64,000 nt of DNA, from assembly GCA_034440635.1 (NCBI GenBank), contig JAOTON010001028.1:682001-746000 (forward strand), in the 5' to 3' direction. The notes beneath the pieces are model-generated. The model was not told the origin of the DNA. It saw only the letters and a list, made by a program, of their open reading frames with translations, and did not search any database. Source of the DNA: Lepas anatifera (taxonomy: Eukaryota; Arthropoda; Thecostraca; Lepadidae). Below are positions 10,478 to 19,784 of this stretch, in pieces. A program made the translations under genes and the position numbers. How positions within the stretch are numbered: the first letter of the stretch is position 1; every line of letters begins with the position of its first letter.

Positions 10478-12100
10478 GTGCACTTGTGCGGAGTCCGGAG
10501 AGGTGAAAACTAGTTTGTCCGCGGGGAGTTTGGACAGGGCGGACTGTACTCACCTGTGCGGAGTCCGGAGAGGTGACTAGTAGTTGGTCAGCGGGGAGTT
10601 TGGACAGGGCGGACTGTACTCACCTGTGCGGAGTCCGGAGAGGTGACTAGTAGTTGGTCAGCGGGGGAGTTTGGACAGGGCGGACTGTACTCACCTGTGC
10701 GGAGTCCGGAGAGGTGACTAGTAGTTGGTCAGCGGGGAGTTTGGACAGGGCGGACTGTACTCACCTGTGCGGAGTCCGGAGAGGTGACTAGTAGTTGGTC
10801 AGCGGGGAGTTTGGACAGGGCGGACTGTACTCACCTGTGCGGAGTCCGGAGAGGTGACTAGTAGTTGGTCAGCGGGGAGTTTGGACAGGGCGGACTGTAC
10901 TCACTCGTGCGGAGTCCGGAGAGGTGACTAGTAGTTGGTCAGCGGGGAGTTTGGACAGGGCGGACTGTACTCACTTGTGCGGAGTCCGGAGAGGTGACTA
11001 GTAGTTGGTCAGCGGGGGAGTTTGGACAGGGCGGACTGTACTCACCTGTGCGGAGTCCGGAGAGGTGACTAGTAGTTGGTCAGCGGGGAGTTTGGACAGG
11101 GCGGACTGTACTCACTCGTGCAGAGTCCGGAGAGGTGACTAGTAGTTGGTCAGCGGGGAGTTTGGACAGGGCGGACTGTACTCACTTGTGCGGAGTCCGG
11201 AGAGGTGACTAGTAGTTGGTCAGCGGGGAGTTTGGACAGGGCGGACTGTACTCACTTGTGCGAAGTCCGGAGAGGTGACTAGTAGTTGGTCAGCGGGGAG
11301 TTTGGACAGGGCGGACTGTACTCACTCGTGCGGAGTCCGGAGAGGTGACTAGTAGTTGGTCCGCGGGGAGTTTGGACAGGGCGGACTGTACTCACTTGTG
11401 CGGAGTCCGGAGAGGTGACTAGTAGTTGGTCAGCGGGGAGTTTGGACAGGGCGGACTGTACTCACTCGTGCGGAGTCCGGAGAGGTGACTAGTAGTTGGT
11501 CCGCGGGGAGTTTGGACAGGGCGGACTGTACTCACTTGTGCGGAGTCCGGAGAGGTGACTAGTAGTTGGTCAGCGGGGAGTTTGGACAGGGCGGACTGTA
11601 CTCACTCGTGCGGAGTCCGGAGAGGTGACTAGTAGTTGGTCAGCGGGGAGTTTGGACAGGGCGGACTGTACTCACTCGTGCGGAGTCCGGAGAGGTGACT
11701 AGTAGTTGGTCAGCGGGGGAGTTTGGACAGGGCGGACTGTACTCACTTGTGCGGAGTCCGGAGAGGTGACTAGTAGTTGGTCAGCGGGGGAGTTTGGACA
11801 GGGCGGACTGTACTCACTCGTGCGAAGTCCGGATAGGTGACTAGAAGTTGGTCAGGGGGAGTTTGGACAGGGCGGACTGTACTCACTTGTGCGGAGTCCG
11901 GAGAGGTGACTAGTAGTTGGTCAGCGGGGAGTTTGGAAGGGGTAGGCTGGGCTCACCTGTGCGGAGTCCGGAGAGGTGACTAGTAGTTGGTCCGCGGGGA
12001 GTTTGGACAGGGCGGACTGTACTCACTTGTGCGGAGTCCAGAGAGGTGACTAGTAGTTGGTCAGCGGGGAGTTTGGAAGGGGTAGGCTGGGCTCACCTGT
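10478..12100. repeat. 70-bp minisatellite bearing copies of the exon 8 donor, about 23 copies
   Basis: The unit, about 70 bp (71 in some copies), contains on the TMTC3 strand CTCCGGACTCCGCACAG|GTG, the end of exon 8 with its donor, followed by AGTACAGTCCGCCC. Variant copies have CACAA|GTGAGT or CACGA|GTGAGT, so GT is kept although the last exon base is changed. The array runs without spacers up to exon 8 itself. Confidence 0.95.
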
Positions 12101-12251
12101 GCGGAGTCCGGAGAAGGCGGCAGCAGCCAGCCGACACCAACAGGCAGAACCCCATCGACGGCATGTACAGCACCCGCTCGGCCACCACGAACCCCACAGG
12201 GAAGAACAGATTGGAGGCTGGCAGGAACGGCGAAGCCATTAGCGCCAGACC
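12097..12251 (-). CDS. TMTC3: TMTC3 exon 8
   Basis: 155 bases, phase 0 start (CTGCGCAG|GGT), ending two bases into a codon (CGCACAG|GTGAGC). It encodes [20 protein letters not shown] and [43 protein letters not shown] is a hallmark of the TMTC membrane domain. The exon's final 19 bases are the seed of the 70-bp array. Confidence 0.95.
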
Positions 12252-12399
12252 CTGCGCAGGTGGAGACAGAGTGATTACTTACAGCTCCATTGCATGCCGA
12301 GACCTCTCGGTCATCGCTGGGGACTTAACACATCTCAAATTGGTAGGAGGGAAAGGAGGTGTTAAGATACTCTTAGGAATATAAAGAGAAAATGAAATT

Positions 12400-12791
12400 A
12401 CACAAGCATAATACTAGGAGTAATTGTATCATTATTTCGTTTTCGCCGATCCGGTAATATGCACCGGTGGGATAGTTTTTTTCTTGTGGGACAGTTAATG
12501 TTAGTTTATGTTCAAGGTTCTACGAGGACACACATTGCAATTGTTCAATAGCGTCACCAGTTCCCGCGCAACAAGAAACCATTTACTGCTAACGGCCGAG
12601 ACTCGAACTCACACCCTTGAATCTGTGATACCAACGTCGCCCGTTCGACTACATCACTCCTGATAGGATGAAAATAAGAAAATGACCAGCTCTTATCTGT
12701 TCTTAAACAATTCCAATACACTAGAAACGACAGCTATTGGAACTAAGGTGCCAGGTAACGGGCCAGTAGCGAAAACGCCCCCGGCACTCAC
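12400..12791. other. Intron 7 with one tRNA-like sequence
   Basis: Mostly AT-rich intron. The only structure recognised is the tRNA-like segment at about 12,592-12,662, listed separately. Confidence 0.4.
12592..12662 (-). ncRNA. tRNA-like sequence (probable tRNA pseudogene or SINE head)
   Basis: Read on the minus strand it has an A-box-like TGATGTAGTCGAACGG and a B-box-like GAGTTCGAGTCTC at about tRNA spacing. I could not fold a convincing acceptor stem, so a working tRNA is unlikely. Confidence 0.4.
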
Positions 12792-13044
12792 CATGATTAT
12801 CACGTCGGAAGTCCGGTCACGGCGCGTCAGCGCGCGTATCGCCAATAACGATAGCGTGGCGTACGCACCCAGCGTGATGAGGTTTCGCGGGTCGCCGACA
12901 GATGTCACCAGTGGCACAGTGCCCATGGTCCAATCGCAGCAGAGCGGGCTGGGCCAGAGCAGCAGGGCGGCGTTGAGGCCCACCAGGTAGTTGTAGGTGA
13001 GGAGGCGAGGTACAGTTTCAGCCGCTGACGCCGGGTTGTCGAAC
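12792..13044 (-). CDS. TMTC3: TMTC3 exon 7
   Basis: 253 bases: one base completing an Arg codon, then 84 codons ending in phase 0 (ATCATG|GTGAGT). Acceptor TGTGTCAG|G. It begins FDNPASAAE and contains LTYNYLVGLNAALLLWPSPL and CCDWTMGTVPLV. FDNPA and CCDWTMG.IPLI are TMTC3 signatures. It encodes a luminal loop and membrane helices. Confidence 0.95.
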
Positions 13045-13139
13045 CTGACACAGAACATGGCGACCAGAACACGTCACTGAACGCTGCGCAGTGCCGGAGC
13101 AGCCGCGCGCCCGGCCGGATCACGTGAGTGGGCATCGTG

Positions 13140-14280
13140 GCACCGAATATTGGTTAACGGCACCATTCAGGATAAAACACCTACCTTTGTGCTTTTTAGC
13201 TCGTTGCATGTGTAGGTTAGCGGCAAGAGGTGTAACACAGATTTAAGATGAAAGGTAGCTGCAGTGAATATCAACCTCGGCCTTGCCAGCAAGTACCACC
13301 TGGTGGTCAAGACGATACGGATACCACTACCTGTATGTAAAATAGCGCAGCGGAGTTCTACCACATAGGTGAACGGGCCAGCGCTCCACAGCAGCGCATT
13401 TCATCCCAAAACACGAGATACTGCGTTCAGGAGCAAGGTTTATGACGAAGCAAAGGCGCTCTGACAAGAATCTAAAGAATCTACAAATAAACCTGGAGGC
13501 AATAACTCCATCGGACGTCAAGCCGGCATCCTTGCTCTTGCTTTAGAACACACCCACCACTGAGCTCGTTCTGCGACCCTGCATACCCCGGCTCAGATGA
13601 ATAGGCTTTGTTACTGCGTGAAACGATCTATAGTCAACTCCGGCTCAGCCTATCCTACAACGAACCGTGATACTGTAGCTTAATGGAACATGCTCTGCTT
13701 GGGCCGAATGTGTGCCACTCTACAATGAACTCCGGATCGTCAGATATGAAATGACAAGGAGCTTTAAATTATAGATATAACCATCATACGAATCTCGCAG
13801 GGAGCAGATATGCACCAGATAATGACCAAAATTAACCCCAGTCATACAAGGACAATTTTATGAATCGCTAAATGCTGGTGCTAGCTGAGAGTTCACGACA
13901 CCGCACACATAAACCAAGGCACCCTCGCACACTTTCGGAGAATCACCTTGCAAAGAATTGAGGCCAGCGGCACGACCCTTTTGGTGGACAGTAGGAGCCA
14001 GTTTCACCTGGCTACTCGGCCACCGTCTGGATGGGACCGCGACTACCTACCCTGGCCTGTACCGGGGTGGGGGAGTGGGGGTGTGCTACAGGGCTTGACG
14101 TGAATTCAGATAAAAATACAACTCCCCCATATGTAGCTGCAGCGGAAAAAAACCCGCTTAAGAATTCCATAAAATGCAGCTATGACAAAAAGAGTAGAGA
14201 AATAAGAGAACACATGACATACAGGTGGTTCGGGGGGGGCAGAGGTGGGCGGACACTGGCCATTAGTCTATAGATAGGTA
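13140..14280. other. Intron 6, nothing recognised
   Basis: About 1.1 kb of intronic DNA without recognised repeats, exons or RNA genes. Short open frames have no familiar motif. Confidence 0.35.
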
Positions 14281-14325
14281 GCCCCAGACGACTGTTGATC
14301 AGTGCTGCTCCTGGCGAGAACCCAC

Positions 14326-14612
14326 CTGGTGAAGACGGGGAGCTGTGCGCCCATCACGCGCAGGCGAATCACCAGTAGACAGAGAGTGAACAGGCTGAGC
14401 GCAGAGGAGCCGGCATACAGTGCAAAGCAGCCAGTCAGGTACGGTCCTGACCCCACCCGGCCACCGGCACCGCAGCTGTCGGCATACAGTGCAGAGCAGC
14501 CAGTCAGGTACGGTCCTGGCCCCACCCAGTCACCGGCACCGCAGCTGCCGGCATACAGTGCGATCAGCCAGTCAGGTACGGTCCCGGCCCCAACCGGCCA
14601 CCGGCACCGCAG
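14326..14612 (-). CDS. TMTC3: TMTC3 exon 6 (acceptor uncertain, inside a tandem array)
   Basis: The donor side is secure: LFTLCLLVIRLRVMGAQLPV then FTR split at ACCAG|GTGGGT, joining FDNPA in exon 7. The acceptor is not. A CTCAG|C site at 14,394 would not join exon 5 in frame. The reading frame stays open upstream through the 69-bp array, and CAG|CTG sites at 14,612, 14,681 and 14,750 all join exon 5 (phase 0) correctly. I give the shortest phase-correct choice (287 bases), which adds about 70 array-encoded residues (GPGPYLTGC, SALYADSCGAGG) where other TMTC3 proteins have a roughly 35-residue loop. Alternatively a small exon was missed. Confidence 0.55.
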
Positions 14613-14770
14613 CTGCCGGTATACAGTGCAAAGCAGCCAGTCAGGTACGGTCCCGGCCCCACCCGGCCACCGGCACCGCAGCTGCCGGCATACAGTGCAA
14701 AGCAGCCAGTCAGGTACGGTGCTGGCCCCACCCGGCCACCGGGACCGCAGCTGTCGGCCTACAATGCAGG
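14405..14770. repeat. 69-bp minisatellite spanning the exon 6 5' edge, about 5 copies
   Basis: The unit contains GGCATACAGTGCAAAGCAGC, CAGTCAGGTACGGTCCTGG and CCCGGCCACCGGCACCGCAG. Starts fall at 14,412, 14,481, 14,550 and 14,618 and continue beyond; spacing is 69 bp, with one 68-bp step. 69 is a multiple of three, so the frame is kept apart from that step. Most units carry a CAG|CTG acceptor-like site on the TMTC3 strand. Confidence 0.9.
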
Positions 14771-14789
14771 GATTGGACCACAATCGCTA

Positions 14790-15280
14790 TGTTATAATAT
14801 AATAAAAGCTGCCTACGATCAACGTAAGCGAATTTTGCTTATGATGAAAATTATGCCACGTATATTTCTACCGCTATTTTTTACTGGATGTGACAGACGT
14901 AGGCAATTGTTTTAGGACTGGAAATTGTTTTAGGCCTGTTTTAGGCCTGGTGAAATTGTCTTAAAATAGGCATGGACCAGGGGCCAAATAAGCCTGGTCT
15001 TTGAAAAAATAAAAGGTATCATAAAAAGTAAAAAACAACAAATGTTCCAGAAATTCCAAAATTTCAGTACAGCGGTATGACACCAGCAACAAATCAATTT
15101 TAAGGGACGTATTCAAATAGTTGACATGAAGAACCAGAAGAACTCAGCTGGCAGCTAACAAACGATTTACTCGAGTCCAAATCACCATTGATCAGAGCGC
15201 ACAAACTAGACTGGCACTGAGGACATCACCTAGCGCCACTCGAGGGACGACAGTGACTGGGACATACTCCAAAACGTCAG
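14790..15280. other. Intron 5, AT-rich
   Basis: It was searched on the minus strand for the roughly 35 residues expected between exons 5 and 6. No phase-correct open segment resembling that loop was found. Confidence 0.4.
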
Positions 15281-15285
15281 CTCAC

Positions 15286-15401
15286 CTTCCTGACGACAAA
15301 GAGCTCGTAGGCGAGGCTGACACCCACCACAGTGATGCCCTGCTCCTTGGAGAGCATTGCTGCGGCGACCGAGATTAACGAGACCACAAACCAACGCCAA
15401 T
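15286..15401 (-). CDS. TMTC3: TMTC3 exon 5
   Basis: 116 bases: two bases completing an Asp codon, then 38 codons, phase 0 end at AGGAAG|GTGAGC. Acceptor CATGCCGCAG|AT. It encodes WRWFVVSLISVAAAMLSKEQ, GITVVGVSLAYELFVVRK. KEQGITV.G is conserved in all TMTC proteins. A second copy of its acceptor lies 70 bases upstream because of a SINE insertion. Confidence 0.94.
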
Positions 15402-15409
15402 CTGCGGCA

Positions 15410-15465
15410 TGATGATGATTATTGGTGTTTAAGGGCACTTCAGCTTCTTTGGCTATATGTGCCCA
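15410..15465 (-). mobile_element. SINE 3'-end insertion with 14-bp target-site duplication at the exon 5 acceptor
   Basis: The 56-bp insert ends, on the minus strand, with CTTAAACACCAATAATCATC, like the tails of the tRNA-derived SINEs at 55 and 60 kb. It is flanked by perfect 14-bp direct repeats GCCAATCTGCGGCA at 15,396-15,409 and 15,466-15,479. Those repeats contain the CAG of the acceptor and the first exon bases, so the insertion copied the splice site. Confidence 0.75.
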
Positions 15466-15489
15466 GCCAATCTGCGGCAGGACGGGAGG

Positions 15490-15690
15490 CGTCACCCTCC
15501 CCACCACCGCCCGCAGGTCACTCCCTAACCCGGGGACGTCTCCCACCCGTCCCCACCATCGCCTGGCAGGTCACTCCCTAACCCGGGGACGTCTCTCACC
15601 CGTCCTCCCCACCATCGCCCGGCAGGTCACTTCTCAACCCGGGGACGTCACCCTCGCCCCGGCAGGTCACTGCCCAGCCCGAGAACGTCA
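15490..15690. repeat. Short GC-rich minisatellite, about 4 copies of roughly 53 bp
   Basis: The unit contains GGCAGGTCACTCCCTAACCC and GGGGACGTC, then CACCCGTCCCCACCATCGCC, with small length changes. It lies just upstream of exon 5 in TMTC3 intron 4. Confidence 0.85.
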
Positions 15691-15699
15691 GCTTAAAAT

Positions 15700-16098
15700 A
15701 TAATTTGCACGGCACAACCAACGTTTTCCTCGGTTTAAATACAACTTCAGAGGGGCATTCTACAGCCGGTGTAAAAGGGCAATGGCCATTTCCTTTTTGC
15801 GCCATAAGCCACTAGGGTTCGTATTTACCGAAATGCACACCTGTAAAGCAACTGTTTACAGCTGACTCTCCGCTGACAGTTGCCTTGAGGTAAGATATTC
15901 ATCATCTATTTCATACAAAACTTATTACCCCAAATAGCAAAACAAATTCAGACAAGCTTCCGCACATCGATCACAATTCATGTATCCTTAAGCCTTAGCC
16001 CTTAGCTTTAGGCTTTTAAGATATGATTTTTTACTGAAACTATGGTCCGCTTTATTCCTCGTTCTTATCCTTATTGAAAGCGATGCAACTTTCACACA
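15700..16098. other. Intron 4, unique-looking part
   Basis: AT-rich intron between the GC-rich minisatellite and the TTAA MITE. Nothing recognised. Confidence 0.35.
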
Positions 16099-16564
16099 TT
16101 AAAGGGAATGTGGCACCTTGGTCGAATCCTGGAATTTAGTGTTATTTAGTGTTATTAGGCGTACTTTTAGTCAAAAATAATGAAACCACTCACAATTTCC
16201 CTGAAAAATGTACAATAAGCTCAATATTTTGTTTTTAAAAATACTCCTCTAGAAAAATAAATAAATATCAGCCTGTGGATGATGTCACGATCTGGCAACC
16301 ACTACCATACTTGAAATGCTTCAAGGGCTTCGATTGGCTGATGCTCATCGTGACGTCAGCATATGTCGTCACACCAGTAGCTCACAACAATGGCCGCCGG
16401 CGACGGGGGCTGAGGGGGACTGGTGTCAGGTAGGTTTTAGCTTTTTCTACGGAAATATCGAGTTCCAAGACAAATGAAATATGGAGTACCGGGTTTTCAG
16501 ACCAGCTTTACAACTTGGCTATCTCAGTTAAAATCACGTTGTGAAGGTGCCACATTCCCTTTAA
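16099..16564 (+). mobile_element. TTAA-bounded MITE, copy 1 of 4
   Basis: It begins TTAAAGGGAATGTGGCACC and ends with the reverse complement AAGGTGCCACATTCCCTTTAA, giving terminal inverted repeats of about 17 bases and a TTAA target. The interior (GGCTGATGCTCATCGTGACG, CAATGGCCGCCGGCGACGG) is shared with the copies at 26.3, 39.4 and 54.3 kb. It has no coding capacity. Confidence 0.9.
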
Positions 16565-16569
16565 AGCCA

Positions 16570-17355
16570 TACATAGGTACCTGAAGCTGCCCATTTAGCT
16601 GCATACTTGTCTTTCAAGCCCAAGGACAAAAAATTACTTGACGTGATTCATGGCTTAGATTATGACTTTATAAGTCCTTTGATGACTTTTGAAAGCCGAT
16701 TCGGTTTGAATAGCTTAGTGAATTTACATAATAATTCAGTGTCAGAGAGCACTGAAGCATCTGAAAACATAACCTGATCAGCATTGACGCCAGATGATGT
16801 CCTTACATTGGCATGCCACGGAAATATTAACTAATACTTAGCTCTTTATAGTTTTGCCACTTTTTGTCACCAGGGGGTTTTGCTAGCCGGTTTAAACCGG
16901 TAAAAACCAGTGACTCAAATCAGTTTCAGCCGGCGACTGCCAACCCTTGCGCCAAAGGTATCATGCTGCGAGCGACACTAGCGGCCAGCCGGTCGTAATT
17001 ACGCGCCGAGCTTAGGCCGACCCAAGTGAGCCACATTCTGGTGAGACAAAGGTTATATCTTTGTTCTGAGCGACTGAAACTAGAATCATAATGTGGTTTC
17101 CTTATTTTTTCAGACCAATTTTGTCTATAAATAGTCCTTTCAGAACTTCAAAAATGTGGTTCAATGCTTATAAGCACAGCAGAAGCCCTTGCCAGAAAAT
17201 ACTGCCATCTAGATAAGAGCATCAAACATAATGTTCAATGGGTAATACTTCTTTTGTAAACAGCAACAGGCAGGAACAGGTTACTTGCACTGAGCAGCAC
17301 ACACCATTTGGTAGTCTATAAGCGAACAGATTTTGGTAGCGGTGCAGAACGGTAC
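16570..17355. other. Intron 4, distal part
   Basis: AT-rich intron leading to the exon 4 donor. No recognisable element. Confidence 0.35.
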
Positions 17356-17360
17356 AAGAC

Positions 17361-17460
17361 CTGTGGCGCGAGGAGTGGACGTGGCTCGGGCGTAAGCCAT
17401 GAAAGATAGCAGGAAGAACATGGAGGATAGCAGCTCCGCGCGCCCCACCACACCAGCCAC
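17361..17460 (-). CDS. TMTC3: TMTC3 exon 4
   Basis: 100 bases, 33 codons plus one base, phase 0 start at CCGCCAG|GTG. It encodes VAGVVGRAELLSSMFFLLSF and MAYARATSTPRAT. GVVGRAELLSS is a TMTC signature. The donor CACAG|GTCTTG is weak but keeps the phase needed by exon 5. Confidence 0.93.
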
Positions 17461-17469
17461 CTGGCGGCA

Positions 17470-17895
17470 GAAACCGGAAACAATCCCTCACATCCAAATA
17501 TAAGGCTGGGGATCAGTCCAGAAACGATAAAACTGTATCGAGTTTTCTTTAGGGTGGTAAACCAAAACTATGCGCAGATATCAACGAGTGTCGTCAAAGC
17601 CGGGGAGTTGGGAAATGGGCGTACCTGGGTGAAATTTGAACTCCTCACTAAATGGGACCGATTTCGTGAGAACCAATCATTTTTCGGGTTTGGACTCTTT
17701 ACGCTCCACTCCTGATTAAATCACGTTAAATTTGTTTCCCAACCTTTTGGATAAAAAGTATACAACCCTTCCATCATCGATGATCTGATTCCAGGCTAGC
17801 CCAAAAGGATAAAAAGTACGTAATTGCAACGTAACATAATATAAAAACTGCAACATTTTCTAAATTCGAAATAGTTAGTAATACAGGGCCAATGA
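17470..17895. other. TMTC3 intron 3, nothing recognised
   Basis: About 430 bases of intron between exons 3 and 4. No repeat or RNA signature seen. Confidence 0.35.
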
Positions 17896-17900
17896 CGTAC

Positions 17901-17982
17901 GGCCTCGGTGTGGATGGGGTGGACGGCGAAGAGCAGAGCGGCTAGGGCGCTGCTGGCCTCGGAGGTAAACAGGGTGCAGGTC
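17901..17982 (-). CDS. TMTC3: TMTC3 exon 3
   Basis: 82 bases: one base completing an Arg codon, then 27 codons ending GCC|GTACGT. Acceptor GTCTTGCAG|G. It encodes TCTLFTSEASSALAALLFAV and HPIHTEA. LLFAVHPIHTEA is a TMTC hallmark. Confidence 0.95.
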
Positions 17983-18049
17983 CTGCAAGACAACAGTGAG
18001 TCAGAGCAGGCAGACACTGCGAAATGGGTCGACGGAGCACGAGCGGGCA

Positions 18050-18267
18050 CCGCCATCAAAAACCGACGCAGCACACCACGGCGGCGGCTCCGCGCTCACA
18101 GGCCGACGGATCACACCACGGCAGCCCCCCTCGACAGGCCGACGGAGCACACCACGGCAGCTCCGCCCTCACAGACCAACGGAACACACCACGGCAGCCC
18201 CGCCCTGAAAGGCCGACGGAGCACACCACGGCAGCCCCTCACAGGCCGACGGAGCACATCACGGCAG
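18050..18267. repeat. 31-37 bp minisatellite, left part
   Basis: The unit CTCACAGGCCGACGGAGCAC is followed by ACCACGGCAGCTCCGCC (37 bp, or shorter without CTCCG). The same array continues at 23,536-24,115 on the far side of the inserted transposon. It begins about 70 bases from the exon 3 acceptor but does not contain it. Confidence 0.9.
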
Positions 18268-18845
18268 GGGCAATTCCAGCACCAATCGACCAGGCAAAAG
18301 GCAAATCTACACGGTACCTCTTCGATTTTCTTTAAAATGACTTTATAGGGTTCTCATGGGCCCTAAAGCCGAATCTGAGACTTTTGGCTCGATCGGAGTA
18401 AAACTTTAAGAGTTATTGCCTTAGGCATTTTTTGAAAATCTGCTTACAGTGCAATTTTTAGGTGACCATAAAACCCACACAAACGGATGAACTATGCATT
18501 AAAGATACATTTTCCTGTCCAAAATGAGCCGTAAAACTCGAATCCAAAGTCCGTTTGACCCTAGGTCACTTCTAAAAAATTGTGATTTGACCTTGACCTA
18601 AGGTCATGCCCAAAATTTTCTGGTACACTTTTTGTTCAAAATGAAATGTTTCAAATTGAAGATTGAACTTTCCTCCTTCCAATAAAACAGGTTAGAACAT
18701 CCGTTTTTTATATCTTCTTGTGTTTTTAACACGCACAGTGAAGGGTGGTCTGGCGTCAACACGCAATGAAGGGGTCCCGAAATGCCTCCCCTGAGATCTT
18801 GCAAATTAAGTGGGTTAGAAAAATACGCATTTCGGAGTTTGTGAG
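18268..18845 (+). repeat. Left terminal inverted repeat
   Basis: It pairs with the right end in reverse orientation. Clear matched blocks are CTCATGGGCCC, GCCGAATCTGAGACTTTTGG, CAGTGCAATTTTTAGGTGACC and CGAAATGCCTCCCCTGAG. Similarity stops at TTTGTGAGG near 18,845. Confidence 0.9.
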
Positions 18846-19780
18846 GCCCATTTGGTGCGTTTTCCCTCATACATACGATGAAGCTTGCAAAGAAACAACT
18901 AATGGGCGAGCAATGAGTTTGACCTTGACTCACGGTCTTTGACCTGTCCTAGAACTTAGCATTCAGTGACCTCAGCTGTAACGTCAAAACATCATACACG
19001 TATTGCCAGGGAACGTCATGTGACCGCAAGCTCTGGGATCAACAATTGCGATCATGTTTATTTGACCTTGGTCTGTGACCTATGATCTACTGAAGTGACT
19101 TTAACATACAACCCTGGTAATATTACGTTTTCATGGCACAACTAGGTCTGCAATGTAGTTGAACTGGTGCGACCGCAGGTTATGGCTATTTAGAAATATA
19201 TTTCGGATTTTGTAAGCCTATAGGTCAGTCAGTGCGTGACCATCGTGGACCGCTTTTCGAAGTTCTCTCCCCAAGTAACTCGCTCACCGATGTTATTTTT
19301 CTGCCATGAAAGGTTTTCCAGCCTCCTCGGGCAATTATGCTTAAACCCTGTCCAGCTGCGTGTTAATGCTCATCACAGTGCTTTAAAGGATGACAATAAC
19401 CCGTCGCTGGGGCTCCGACAGTATATTGGACATGTAGTGGGACGAAATGGTGATACAATAGGAACAGTGCTCAGAAGGCTGATGAAAGCCAAAAAAGCAA
19501 TTGTGGGTTTCCTCGTTCATGTAAAGAACTCGCCTATCGCGTCAATTCAAATATACGTTTTTGTTTGCATCAGACCTAAGCAAGCATTTCCCACTAGCGA
19601 GTTAGAACTATATCAATACTACCTCTTTGACGATATATTTGCCCGATTTTACTCTCCTTGAAGCTAAAGGAAGCAAGCATTTGTCAGCGCGTGTAAAAAT
19701 ATGTACACCGGACACCGAGTTAGAACAATGCACCGAAATACGGGAGCTGGCGCCTCCATGAGCTGTCTTTGTGCTGAACT
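18846..19780. other. Transposon interior, non-coding part
   Basis: Between the left inverted repeat and the 3' end of the transposase. It has several TGACCT-type motifs and scattered short open frames. No domain recognised. Confidence 0.35.
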
Positions 19781-19784
19781 GACC

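Noticed and set aside
12682..12990. Plus-strand frame of 102 residues
   Set aside because: Antisense shadow of TMTC3 exon 7.
14302..14802. Plus-strand frame of 166 residues over the 69-bp array
   Set aside because: Antisense to TMTC3 exon 6 and explained by the array period being a multiple of three.
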